This document shows, in pieces, positions 35,834 through 44,018 of a DNA stretch of 64,000 nt (within the stretch, counting starts at the first letter, position 1; each line of letters starts with the position of its first letter). The stretch is taken from assembly GCF_001748145.1 (NCBI RefSeq), contig NZ_BCQA01000001.1, positions 4,552,501-4,616,500 on the forward strand, in the 5' to 3' direction. The position numbers and the translations under genes are program-made. The notes under the pieces are model-generated. The model worked only from the letters and a program-made list of their open reading frames with translations, did no database searches and had not been told where the DNA came from. This DNA comes from Bosea sp. BIWAKO-01 (GTDB taxonomy: Bacteria > Pseudomonadota > Alphaproteobacteria > Rhizobiales > Beijerinckiaceae).

Positions 35834-37305
35834 GCGATCCCGCCAAGGCCGCAGCCGCCCGCGTCGTCATCTGCGTCTTCGATGGCCTGCGTCCCGACTT
35901 CATCCGGCCGGAGTTGATGCCGAATCTGGCGCGTTTTACAGGGCAGGGCACCTGGTTCCGCGAGGCGCGCAGCGTCTTTCCGTCGATGACGCGCGTGGCC
36001 ACCACGTCGATCGCAACCGGCGCGCCGCCAAAGGTGCACGGCGTCGTCGGCAACGCCTTCCTGTTTCCCGAGGTGACTCTCGAGCATGCGCTCGACATGA
36101 GCCGCGCCGACGATATCGCGCTGGCGGAGGCTGCGACCGGTGGAGGCCTGGTCGAGGCGGAGAGCTTCGGCGATGTGCTGGCGAAGGCCGGCAAGCGGCT
36201 CGCCGTGGTCCATACCGGCTCGGCCGGCTCTGCCTATCTGATCAATCCGCGTGCCAGGGCCAACGGCCACTGGACCTTCTCGATCCTCGGCCGCGAGCAC
36301 AGCCAGACGCCGGAAGCGGTGGACGAAGTCGTCGCGCGCTTCGGGGCGCTGCCGCCGCGCAGCCTGCCGCGCTTCGAGGAAATCGACTACGCGGAACGGG
36401 TGCTGCGCGAGCATGTGTTGGCCGAGATGAAGCCCGACGTCGCGCTGATCTGGTTCAATGAGCCCGACACCTCCTTCCATTACCGCTTTCTCGGCTCGCC
36501 CGAGACGCTTTCGGTGCTCAGACATGTCGATGCCGCCTTCGGCAGGCTGCTGGAATGGATCGAGGGGCAGCCCGATGCCGAGCGCTATGCCGTCATCGCG
36601 GCCTCGGATCACGGCCAGATCTCGACCAAGGGCGAGCTCGCTCTCTCCGAGTTGCTGCGTGGGCAAGGCCATGCCGGTCGCCGTGCCGCCGAGCGGACGC
36701 TGGCCGGCGCCAGCTTCTCGATGACCGGCGGCAATATGGGGGAGATCCGCATCCTCGAGGGAGGAGCGACCCGGCGCGACGCGATTGCCGCCTGGCTCCG
36801 GGAGCAGGACTTCCTGGGCATGCTCTTCTCGAAGGCCCGCAACGAGGTTGAGGGCGAGGGCGAGGGAAGTTTTGCGCTCTCGCTGGTCGATCTCGACCAT
36901 GCTCGCCAGCCCGATCTCATCTACGTCCTGCGCTCCGGCGACGAGCCGGACAGCTATGGCAATCCCGGGCTCGGGCTCCTGACCAAGTTCGATGTGCCGG
37001 TCGGCGGCGGCATGCATGGCGGACTCAACCGGCACGAACTCAACACCGTTCTGGCCGTCCGCGGTGGCGGCTTCGAGCCCGGGGTGAAGGATGTCCGCGC
37101 CTGCGGCATCATCGATATCGGCCCGACCGTGCTCGGCCTGCTCGGCCTTTCACCGGCACGGACGATGCTGGGCCGGAATCTGGCGCTGCCGGCGAGCGAG
37201 CAGCGGACCCGTTCGTTCGAGACCGGCGCCTGCGGGTTTCGTCAGCGCCTCGAACGCGCAGACCGCGAGGGATCGCGCATCATCCTCTCCGGCGCGCGAG
37301 GCTGA
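35830..37305 (+). CDS. Alkaline-phosphatase-superfamily phosphodiesterase (NPP-like)
   Basis: A 491-residue hydrolase of the type I phosphodiesterase/nucleotide pyrophosphatase group. Metal ligand D18 is in VFDGLRPDF, and the nucleophile is probably T54 in SVFPSMTRVATTS. Other ligands lie in WFNEPDTSFHYRF and AASDHGQIS, and GGGMHGGLNRHELN provides the late histidine. No signal peptide is visible. It is the second superfamily hydrolase of this operon, using Thr where the PMH uses formylglycine. A phosphonoacetate-hydrolase-like activity is an alternative. Confidence 0.88.
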   Translation: MSDPAKAAAARVVICVFDGLRPDFIRPELMPNLARFTGQGTWFREARSVFPSMTRVATTSIATGAPPKVHGVVGNAFLFPEVTLEHALDMSRADDIALAEAATGGGLVEAESFGDVLAKAGKRLAVVHTGSAGSAYLINPRARANGHWTFSILGREHSQTPEAVDEVVARFGALPPRSLPRFEEIDYAERVLREHVLAEMKPDVALIWFNEPDTSFHYRFLGSPETLSVLRHVDAAFGRLLEWIEGQPDAERYAVIAASDHGQISTKGELALSELLRGQGHAGRRAAERTLAGASFSMTGGNMGEIRILEGGATRRDAIAAWLREQDFLGMLFSKARNEVEGEGEGSFALSLVDLDHARQPDLIYVLRSGDEPDSYGNPGLGLLTKFDVPVGGGMHGGLNRHELNTVLAVRGGGFEPGVKDVRACGIIDIGPTVLGLLGLSPARTMLGRNLALPASEQRTRSFETGACGFRQRLERADREGSRIILSGARG

Positions 37306-37844
37306 CTTTGGGGCGGGAGCGCTTACCGCGCCTGTCCGAAGTGGATCGACGCTGAACGTAGAGCATCGGAGTCTTCCAAGCCGCTTCATTGTCGCCGGAC
37401 CAGGTCTGAACGTCGTGCGCAATGCCCGCCCACCGCCCTGACTGATGACAGATGGGCGTTTCCCGGGGGCGTGGGAGGCCTGCGTCTCGAAGGAAAGCTT
37501 CGTCATCAGAATCGGTTGCGCCGGGCGGCCAAGGCTTTGCGCGAAGGGGCGGCCGTCTCCGGCGCAGATCGCGTCCTCATCGCAGTTCTCGAGTTCGTTG
37601 TTGCCGCTCCGCATCGAGGTAATGCCATCGTCGAGCGGCGCGGTCCTCGGACCGTTCGCCTACCCGCCAGGATTGCCATCTCGTCAGCATCGACGGGAGC
37701 TCGCTCAATCGCTGCTATGGCGACGAGATCCTGCACAGTCTGCAAGCGATCTGGAGGGGAGAAGCCGCAGGGGATCGCCTCCTGCCGCATGAGTTCGGGG
37801 ACCTTGCGGGAGAACGGCGCCCGGCTGGGGGAAGCATCGGCCCC
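37306..37844. other. 539-base gap between convergent operons, no supported gene
   Basis: Short open frames exist in all frames but none has a ribosome site, conserved motif or credible composition. One stretch on the plus strand around 37660-37840 reads like protein (VSIDGSSLNRCYGDEILHS) without a start codon and may be a decayed gene fragment, but I cannot assign it. No clear terminator is visible. Confidence 0.35.
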
Positions 37845-38885
37845 TCAGCTCGCATGGCCATAGGCATCGGCGGCGTCATCCGCGCCAGCGTCATCTGCCC
37901 CGGCATCCTCTGCCCGCCGTTCGTCATGAGCGGAGATCCAGGTGGAAAGCCCGGGCAGGACGTCGCCGGACGCCGCGAGTTGGCGCAATGTCGCCCGTAC
38001 GGCGTGACGCGCAAACCGATCCTGCGGGGCAGGAACGGTCGAGGGGGCGGCTCCTGCAGCAATGGCGGCGAGCACGCTCTGCTTCAGCCGGACCAGTTCG
38101 GCATCGCCATAGCGCACCAGCAGGTCCTGGAACTGCTCCTGGACGGTCGCATCGAAAGGCGTCGGCCGGCCCATCGCATCCTTGACCGGATGCGCCGGCA
38201 CGAGATGAGCACAGGGCACGAGGCCCGCCGGGACGAGCTCCGTGGCGGCATGCGTCCGGCCGGAGCGCATCAGCTTGGGCAGGACATGGGTATGGGGCCC
38301 CTCGGGGCTCTTGCCATCTGCCGGAGGGATTGGCTGGTAGACTTCGCAACGGCCGAAGCGCGTGATGAAGACGCGATGCGGCCCGGCTGCGACGATCGCA
38401 GCCATGGCGGCGTTGCCGGCCTCGAAAAGCGGGCGGCCGCATGCGGCACGCAAGGCGTCGATCAGCGCCGGAGCGCTGGTTCGGATGCAGATATCGACCT
38501 GCAAGGTATCGAGGCCCATGTCGAAGAGGAGGCCCTCGCGATCCTGCTCGCGCAGCGCGTCGCCGTCGGGGCCGAGTTCGGTCAAGGCCGTGCGCCGGTT
38601 CATCGCGCAGGCGGTCTGCGGCAGGCAGAGCGCGATACGGTGGTTCCAGCCCTGGCCGGTCGCGGATTCTGACGCGAAGGGCGTCACGCCGGTCAGGTCG
38701 CCGAAGCCAATGCCGCCGCGCGCAGTCGTGGCCGCAAGGAGATGAGTCTTATCAGTATGCTCAACAGGTTCGTTCGAATCGCGCATGAACTCGGCAATGG
38801 CGCCAAAGGTACCGAGATTCCACTGGGAGGCGGGGTCGGCGAGATGGGCGCGCAGGAGCGCGCGAATGTCGTCAGGGGCTGTCAT
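37845..38885 (-). CDS. Uncharacterised protein at the end of the cobalamin-uptake operon
   Basis: A 346-residue soluble protein with no signal peptide or membrane helix. Segments such as WNLGTFGAIAEFMRDSNEP, GWNHRIALCLPQTACAMNRRTALTELGPD and GPHTHVLPKLMRSGRTHAATELVPAG look conserved. The C-terminus is an acidic, alanine-rich repeat of GADDA. It begins one base after the ATPase stop and is cotranscribed with the riboswitch-controlled transporter. It resembles a hypothetical family often seen beside such transporters (I think DUF6925, unverified). Confidence 0.75.
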   Translation of the reverse strand: MTAPDDIRALLRAHLADPASQWNLGTFGAIAEFMRDSNEPVEHTDKTHLLAATTARGGIGFGDLTGVTPFASESATGQGWNHRIALCLPQTACAMNRRTALTELGPDGDALREQDREGLLFDMGLDTLQVDICIRTSAPALIDALRAACGRPLFEAGNAAMAAIVAAGPHRVFITRFGRCEVYQPIPPADGKSPEGPHTHVLPKLMRSGRTHAATELVPAGLVPCAHLVPAHPVKDAMGRPTPFDATVQEQFQDLLVRYGDAELVRLKQSVLAAIAAGAAPSTVPAPQDRFARHAVRATLRQLAASGDVLPGLSTWISAHDERRAEDAGADDAGADDAADAYGHAS

Positions 38886-38886
38886 G

Positions 38887-39672
38887 TCACGACTGTTCCG
38901 ATGTGAGGCGCCGCCAGGGCAGCAGGTATGGTGCGCCGACTTCCGAGCCGCGGGCCGCGGTGATGCCGAAGACAGCAGCAAGATTGGCGTCGTTGAGGAC
39001 GGTTGCGGGAGAACCATCGGCAATGAGCCTGCCGCGATCGAGCAGGATGAGACGATCGCAGAAACGCGCGGCCAGGGTCAGGTCATGCAGGATGACCGCC
39101 ACGCCGGTGCCGCCGGCAGCGGTCCGGCGCAGAAGCTCCATGACTTCGAGCTGGTGCAGCGGGTCGAGCGCGGCGAGAGGTTCGTCGGCGAGCAGGATCG
39201 ACGCCTCGACGGCGAGCGCGCGGGCCAGCAGCACGCGCATGCGCTCTCCGCCCGAGAGGGTCTCGACTGTCCTGTCGGCAAACGCGGTGGCGTCGGCCGC
39301 TGCCATGGCGCGCGCAACTGCGGCGCGATCGGCCTCGTTCTCCCCGGCAAAGGGCCGGCGATGCGGCAGTCGGCCAAGTCCGACAAGGGCCTGTGCGCGC
39401 ATCGACCAGTGCACTGCGCCACCTTGCGCAAGGAAGGCGATGCGCCGCGCCAGTTCCTTGCGCCCGAGGCTCCGAACCGACAAACCATCATAGCGCACCT
39501 CGCCGGAATCGGGCGCAACGAGATCGGTGAGCACGCGCAGCAAGGTCGTCTTGCCGGCGCCGTTGGGGCCGATCAGCCCGACCATTTCGCCTGCCGAGAG
39601 CGCGATATCGATATCGCGCAGGATCGGCTTCCCACCGAGCGCGAGCGAGATCCCCGAGGCTTCGATCTTCAT
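38887..39672 (-). CDS. btuD: Cobalamin-type ABC transporter ATP-binding protein (BtuD/FecE family)
   Basis: A 261-residue ATPase with Walker A GPNGAGKTT (about residue 37), signature LSGGERMR and Walker B LLADEPLAALDP. Family: iron-siderophore, haem and cobalamin importers. The riboswitch upstream of the operon argues for cobalamin or a corrinoid. The ATG overlaps the permease stop by one base. In other frames the DNA is open but not coding. Confidence 0.88.
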   Translation of the reverse strand: MKIEASGISLALGGKPILRDIDIALSAGEMVGLIGPNGAGKTTLLRVLTDLVAPDSGEVRYDGLSVRSLGRKELARRIAFLAQGGAVHWSMRAQALVGLGRLPHRRPFAGENEADRAAVARAMAAADATAFADRTVETLSGGERMRVLLARALAVEASILLADEPLAALDPLHQLEVMELLRRTAAGGTGVAVILHDLTLAARFCDRLILLDRGRLIADGSPATVLNDANLAAVFGITAARGSEVGAPYLLPWRRLTSEQS

Positions 39673-40697
39673 CAGACGTCCCGCCGCAGGCGATGGATCA
39701 GGTGGAACAGGAAGGGTGCTCCGATCAGCGCGGTGACCACGCCGAGCTTCAGCTCGGGTCGGATCGGGGCGAGGCGCAGCGCGGTATCGGCGGCGAGCGT
39801 CAGGATTGCTCCGCCGAAGCCGCTGACGAGCAGCAGCCGGCCCGGCCGGTTGCCGACCAGCGGACGCAGCAGATGCGGCACGACGAGGCCGACGAAGCCG
39901 ATCGCACCGGTGACCGCGACCGCGCTGCCGACGGCGAGCGCGGCTCCGCCGATCAGCCGGGCGCGCAGCCAGGTCAGGTCGAAGCCGAGGCTCTTAGCCG
40001 TGTCCTCGCCGAGGGTGAGGGCGTCGAGGGCAGGCGCCGTCGAAAGCAGCAGCAGCCAGCCGAGGAGCATCGGTGGCAGCACGAGCCAGACATGGAGCAG
40101 GCTGCGGTCCGCGAGCGAGCCCATCAGCCAGAATACGATTTCCAGTGCGGCGTAGGGATTTGGCGCGAGGTTGAGCGCAAGCGCGGTCATCGCACCGGCG
40201 AAGCTGTTGATCGCGACACCGGCGAGGATCAGCGTCATCGTTCCGGCGCCGCGCCCCAGGAAGGCGTAGAGCAGAAGCGTCGCCATTGCGGCGCCGGCCA
40301 TGCCGCCCAAGGGGAGGGCGAGCGCCATCGTCGCTGACAAGCCGCTGTAAAAGACCACGACTGCGCCGAAGGCGGCGGCGCTCGAAATTCCGAGGATTCC
40401 GGGTTCGGCAAGGGGATTGCGCAGCAGGCCCTGCATGGCGGCGCCCGCAAGCCCGAGACTGAAACCGACAAGCGCGCCGAGCAGCGCGCGCGGCAGGCGG
40501 AGTTCGACAAGGACGAGCGCCGGCAGGGTCTTCCGCCCGGCAAGGGCGTCGGCGAGGGCGGCCTTGATGTCGAGCGGAGCATAACCCACGGCCATCGAAA
40601 CGAGCATCATGGCCAGCATCAACAGGGCCAGCACGAGAATGAGCCGCGCCAGCTTCGGCGTCGTAGCCCGCAACCTGTCCTGAACCGCCAGTGTCAT
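39672..40697 (-). CDS. btuC: Cobalamin-type ABC transporter permease (BtuC/FecCD family)
   Basis: A 341-residue inner-membrane protein of about ten helices. FecCD motifs include LRLPRALLGALVGFSLGLAGAAMQGLLRNPLAEPGILGISSAAAFGAVVVF and GAIGFVGLVVPHLLR. It overlaps the binding-protein gene by four bases and the ATPase gene by one. It would work with the protein at 40694 to move cobalamin from periplasm to cytoplasm. Confidence 0.92.
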   Translation of the reverse strand: MTLAVQDRLRATTPKLARLILVLALLMLAMMLVSMAVGYAPLDIKAALADALAGRKTLPALVLVELRLPRALLGALVGFSLGLAGAAMQGLLRNPLAEPGILGISSAAAFGAVVVFYSGLSATMALALPLGGMAGAAMATLLLYAFLGRGAGTMTLILAGVAINSFAGAMTALALNLAPNPYAALEIVFWLMGSLADRSLLHVWLVLPPMLLGWLLLLSTAPALDALTLGEDTAKSLGFDLTWLRARLIGGAALAVGSAVAVTGAIGFVGLVVPHLLRPLVGNRPGRLLLVSGFGGAILTLAADTALRLAPIRPELKLGVVTALIGAPFLFHLIHRLRRDV

Positions 40698-41563
40698 GAG
40701 CGCGATCCTTGCCTGCGGGAGGCGGCAAGCAACTCGATCGCATCGAGCACGGCCGGTCCGGCGCAGGTCCAGAGTTTCGAGGGGAGGGCGACGAGCCTGA
40801 CCCGCTCGCCGAGCTTCGCCAGGAGCGGATGATGAAGGATCTCATGGGCGAGCGAGGGCGGCCCGCCCGGCGTGGTGTTGAGGATCAGCATGTCGGCCTG
40901 CCCGAGTGCGACCGTCTCCAGCGCGATCTGGCCGTAGTTGTCGACGCCGAGTTCGGCGGCGAGATTGGTCAGGCCGGCGCGGGTCAGGATCTCGTCCACC
41001 AGGGAGCCGCGCCCGACCGTGAAGCCGTTCGGCCGTAGGACCAGCGCCCTGGGATGGCCGGCGATTGGGCTCGCCGCGAGTGCCTCGAGGCGTTGGTCTA
41101 TCGCAGCGATCAGGGCCGCGCCGCGTTCCGCCTCGCCGAGCAGGGCCGCCATCTCGGCGATCTGGGCACGCATTTCAGCGAGATTGCGCGGCACCCCGAA
41201 CTCGCGGACCGGTACGCCCGCCTTCTTCAGCAACGCGACGGTGCTGCGCGTCGTATAGGCGCCGGCGATGATCAGGTCCGGCTTGTAGCTCAGCACCTCC
41301 TCCACGAGGCCGTGATTGGCCGGAATGGTCCTGGCAATCTCGGCCATGTTGGCGTTGCGCGGGTCCTGCGAGAGCCAGGTGATCGAGGCGATGCGGTCGC
41401 GCTCGGCGAGCCGAAGCACCAGTTCGTCCGTGCACATGTTCAGCGAGACGATGCGGGATGGCTTGGCCGGCGTTTCGGCGGCCGTCAGGCCGCCGAAACC
41501 GAGAAAGAGGCCAAGCGCCAGAACGGCGCTGCCGGTCATCGCACGGGCCGCCCAACGCCTCAC
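40694..41563 (-). CDS. btuF: Cobalamin-type periplasmic binding protein (BtuF-like)
   Basis: A 289-residue protein with a signal peptide ending near GLTAAETPA. Cluster 3 binding-protein motifs are RIVSLNMCTDELVLRLAERDRIASITWLS, YKPDLIIAGAYTT and GRGSLVDEILTRAGLTNLAAELG. It receives ligand from the TonB receptor encoded at 41560, whose stop its start overlaps by four bases. Cobalamin as ligand is inferred from the riboswitch and operon. Confidence 0.9.
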   Translation of the reverse strand: MRRWAARAMTGSAVLALGLFLGFGGLTAAETPAKPSRIVSLNMCTDELVLRLAERDRIASITWLSQDPRNANMAEIARTIPANHGLVEEVLSYKPDLIIAGAYTTRSTVALLKKAGVPVREFGVPRNLAEMRAQIAEMAALLGEAERGAALIAAIDQRLEALAASPIAGHPRALVLRPNGFTVGRGSLVDEILTRAGLTNLAAELGVDNYGQIALETVALGQADMLILNTTPGGPPSLAHEILHHPLLAKLGERVRLVALPSKLWTCAGPAVLDAIELLAASRRQGSRS

Positions 41564-43503
41564 AGCGTTACCTTCAGACCGCCATAAGCGCTCAGACCCG
41601 GCACCAAGAAGCCGACCGGGTTCTCGTAGCGCTTGTCCAGCAGGTTATCGATGCGACCGAAGACACTGAGCCTGTCCGTCGCCTGGTACTCGGCGGCGAG
41701 ATTGACGATGGCCGCACCCGGCGCCCGCATGCGCGAGATCGAGAAGTCACGGTTTCCGTCGACGCGCTCACCCACATAGATCAGCGTCGCCGAAAGGGTG
41801 AGCTTGTCAACCGGAGTCCAGCTCGCCGTCACGCTGGCCTTGTGACGGGGACGGCGCAGCAGTTCCTGCCGGGCGATGTCGTCCTTGGCGATGGTGAAGG
41901 TGTAGTCGGCCCGCACCTTGAACTGCGGCGAGATTTCGAGCGCGGCAAAGGCTTCGACACCCTTGGTCGTGGCCTTGCCGATATTGGCATAGGAGTCCCG
42001 CGCCACGTTGGTGACGATCAGGTTCTCGATGTCGTTGTGGAAATAGGTGGCGCCGAAACGGACCTTGTCGGCGAGCAAGGGCTGCTCGAAGCCGAGATCC
42101 CAACCGCGGCTTTCCTCCGGCTTCAGGTTGGGATTGCCGAAGAAGTTGGAGGCCGGGCGAAAATCGCTGAAGCGCTCGCTCAACGTCGGCGCCTTGAACC
42201 CCGTGCCGTAGCTTGCCTTCAGCTTGGTTTCGGTCCCCGGCACGATATAGGCCGGCGCGAAGCGATACGTCGTGTGGCCGCCGAAGGTCTCGTCATCGTC
42301 GTAGCGGATATTCGAGACCATGAAGAGCCGGTCGCCGAAATTCGACTGCAGTTCGGCAAAGGCGCCCGTATTGCCGTTGGATGCCGTGAGCGCGCGGGTT
42401 TCCAGCCGTTCGCGCTCATATTGCAGGCCCATCACCAGGGTTTGCCCCTTCATCAGCTCCAGGTCGCCGCGCCAGTCGACCTTGGTGCGCTCGCCGAGGT
42501 TTTCCGTCGGCAGGCCGAGGATACCAATCGCATTCGGCGTGCGGCCGGTGCGGTCCTGATTGCTGTAGGACAGGCCGAAGCGATTGACGAAGCGCCCACC
42601 AAGCGGGTCCCAGACGACCTCTCCGCGGGTGAAGGCCTGCTTGTAGTCCTGGCTGCTGCGGAAGCCGCTGGGCGTGCTCGGAAAGCCGGAATCGCCGGTG
42701 AAGAGCAGGTAGCCGTCAGTGTACCGGCCGACCCAGTTCAGCGACAGCGTATCGGACAGCGCGACGCCGAACCGGGCCGAATAGGTCCAGTTGTCGTAGG
42801 AATTCGGGTTGCTGCGGCGTCCGGGTGGAACGAGCCCGGGAGGCGTCACCGGGGTCGAATCCGATTTGAAATGGGCGATGCTGAGGGCGTAGTTGAAACG
42901 ATCATCGCCGCCGCTGAGGCCGACCGCCTGGTTGAAGGTGCCATATGAGCCGGCCTCGGCGCGGGCCGTCAGCTTCGGCGAACCCTCGCCGCGCTTGGTG
43001 GTGATCGAGATGACGCCGCCCAGCGCGTTGGCGCCGTAGAGGCCGCTTTGCGGTCCGCGCAGCACTTCGATGCGCTCGATGTCGTCGGTCAGCATCGAGC
43101 CGAAATCGAAGGAGCGGTTCGGGGTCGCCGGGTCGTTGGCCTCGATGCCGTCGATCAACACCTTGACGTGGTTGGAGTTGGTGCCGCGGATGAAGACCGA
43201 GGTCAGCCCGCCCGGCCCGCCGGTCTGCACGACATTGAGGCCGGGAACGGCGGCCAGCGCCTGCGGCAGGGTCCGGCGTTGCTCGCGCTCGATATCGCCG
43301 GCGGTGATGACCGTCACGGAATTGGCGATTTCGCGGGCTGGCGTGGGCCGGGCCGTGGCGCTGACGACGATTTCGTCGAGGGCAATCGATTCGGTGGCTG
43401 ACTGGGCGCAGGTCTGGCTGGCGGGGAGGGAGCCGGCGGAGACGAGGAGCGGCAGGGCGATGAGAAGCCGGCTGCGCCGGGCAACCTTGGGAGGGCGGAT
43501 CAC
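41560..43503 (-). CDS. btuB: TonB-dependent outer-membrane receptor, BtuB-like
   Basis: A 647-residue outer-membrane receptor with a signal peptide (ending near TCAQSATE), a TonB-box-like LDEIVVSATA, a plug domain (TLPQALAAVPGLNVVQTGGPGGLTSVFIRGTNSNHVKVLIDGIEANDP ... RGPQSGLYGANALGGVISI split by loops) and a 22-strand-type barrel ending GLKVTL. Start is GTG at 43503 with GAGG upstream. It is the first gene below the cobalamin riboswitch and takes up cobalamin using TonB energy. Confidence 0.93.
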   Translation of the reverse strand: MIRPPKVARRSRLLIALPLLVSAGSLPASQTCAQSATESIALDEIVVSATARPTPAREIANSVTVITAGDIEREQRRTLPQALAAVPGLNVVQTGGPGGLTSVFIRGTNSNHVKVLIDGIEANDPATPNRSFDFGSMLTDDIERIEVLRGPQSGLYGANALGGVISITTKRGEGSPKLTARAEAGSYGTFNQAVGLSGGDDRFNYALSIAHFKSDSTPVTPPGLVPPGRRSNPNSYDNWTYSARFGVALSDTLSLNWVGRYTDGYLLFTGDSGFPSTPSGFRSSQDYKQAFTRGEVVWDPLGGRFVNRFGLSYSNQDRTGRTPNAIGILGLPTENLGERTKVDWRGDLELMKGQTLVMGLQYERERLETRALTASNGNTGAFAELQSNFGDRLFMVSNIRYDDDETFGGHTTYRFAPAYIVPGTETKLKASYGTGFKAPTLSERFSDFRPASNFFGNPNLKPEESRGWDLGFEQPLLADKVRFGATYFHNDIENLIVTNVARDSYANIGKATTKGVEAFAALEISPQFKVRADYTFTIAKDDIARQELLRRPRHKASVTASWTPVDKLTLSATLIYVGERVDGNRDFSISRMRAPGAAIVNLAAEYQATDRLSVFGRIDNLLDKRYENPVGFLVPGLSAYGGLKVTL

Positions 43504-43506
43504 GAT

Positions 43507-43557
43507 GGGACCTCGGGCGTTGACGTCAGTGGCACGTCACCGCGAACGCGAGGCCCC
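43507..43557 (-). promoter_or_regulatory. Ribosome-site-sequestering hairpin of the btuB leader
   Basis: On the minus strand GGGGCCTC (43557-43550) can pair with GAGGTCCC (43514-43507) over eight positions with one G-U pair. The second arm contains the GAGG ribosome site of btuB. An inner TGACG/CGTCA stem can form inside the loop. This fits a translational off-switch below the riboswitch. Confidence 0.5.
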
Positions 43558-43632
43558 ACCCGCTGCCCTTAGCCAGCGTGCGGTTCAACAAGCGATCGAA
43601 ACACCCCGTCCGAACGTGTTCGCGTGTGACCA

Positions 43633-43805
43633 CGGCTGACGGCAGGTCTCCTGGCTCGCGGGTCGGTGCCTTGACGCCGCCTTCCCAGGTCCGAGGGCCC
43701 CAGTGGCGTGTGGCGAAAGGCTCGCCGCTTACAGTTGCGGGGGCAGCTACGGCATTGAATGGCGAACCATCCGCACCGCATTCCCTTTTGATCCCCTAAG
43801 GGAAC
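43633..43805 (-). ncRNA. Cobalamin riboswitch
   Basis: On the minus strand the leader carries the hallmark blocks in order: GGGAATGCGGTGCGGA, GCTGCCCCCGCAACTGTAAGCGG, the GCCACTGGGGC stem, and the B12 box GAGCCAGGAGACCTGCCG (43657-43640). These identify an AdoCbl-type aptamer. It lies about 130 bases before btuB and begins 37 bases after the ccoS stop on the same strand. High cobalamin is expected to shut off the operon. The 5' boundary is approximate. Confidence 0.95.
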
Positions 43806-43841
43806 CGTCGCCGGCGAGGTAAGGGCGGAATGGCTGCTGCG

Positions 43842-44018
43842 TCAATGATCGTTGATGCGGGTGTCGCCAGGCGATCGCAGGTCGTCATCCCTCAGGATGC
43901 GCCAGCTCGGTCCCTCGAGATCACTGAACTGGCCGGTGCGCATGCACCAGAAGAAGGCAGCCAACCCCAGCAGTCCGAGACCGAGCGCCAGGGGGAACAG
44001 GATCACCAGGATATTCAT
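43842..44018 (-). CDS. ccoS: Cytochrome cbb3 oxidase maturation protein CcoS
   Basis: A 58-residue protein with one membrane helix (MNILVILFPLALGLGLLGLAAFFWCM) followed by RTGQFSDLEGPSWRIL, the hallmark of CcoS, and a short charged tail ending RINDH. It is needed for haem and copper insertion into CcoN. The ATG at 44018 overlaps the ccoI stop by four bases. It is the last gene of the ccoNOQP-ccoGHIS operon. Confidence 0.93.
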   Translation of the reverse strand: MNILVILFPLALGLGLLGLAAFFWCMRTGQFSDLEGPSWRILRDDDLRSPGDTRINDH

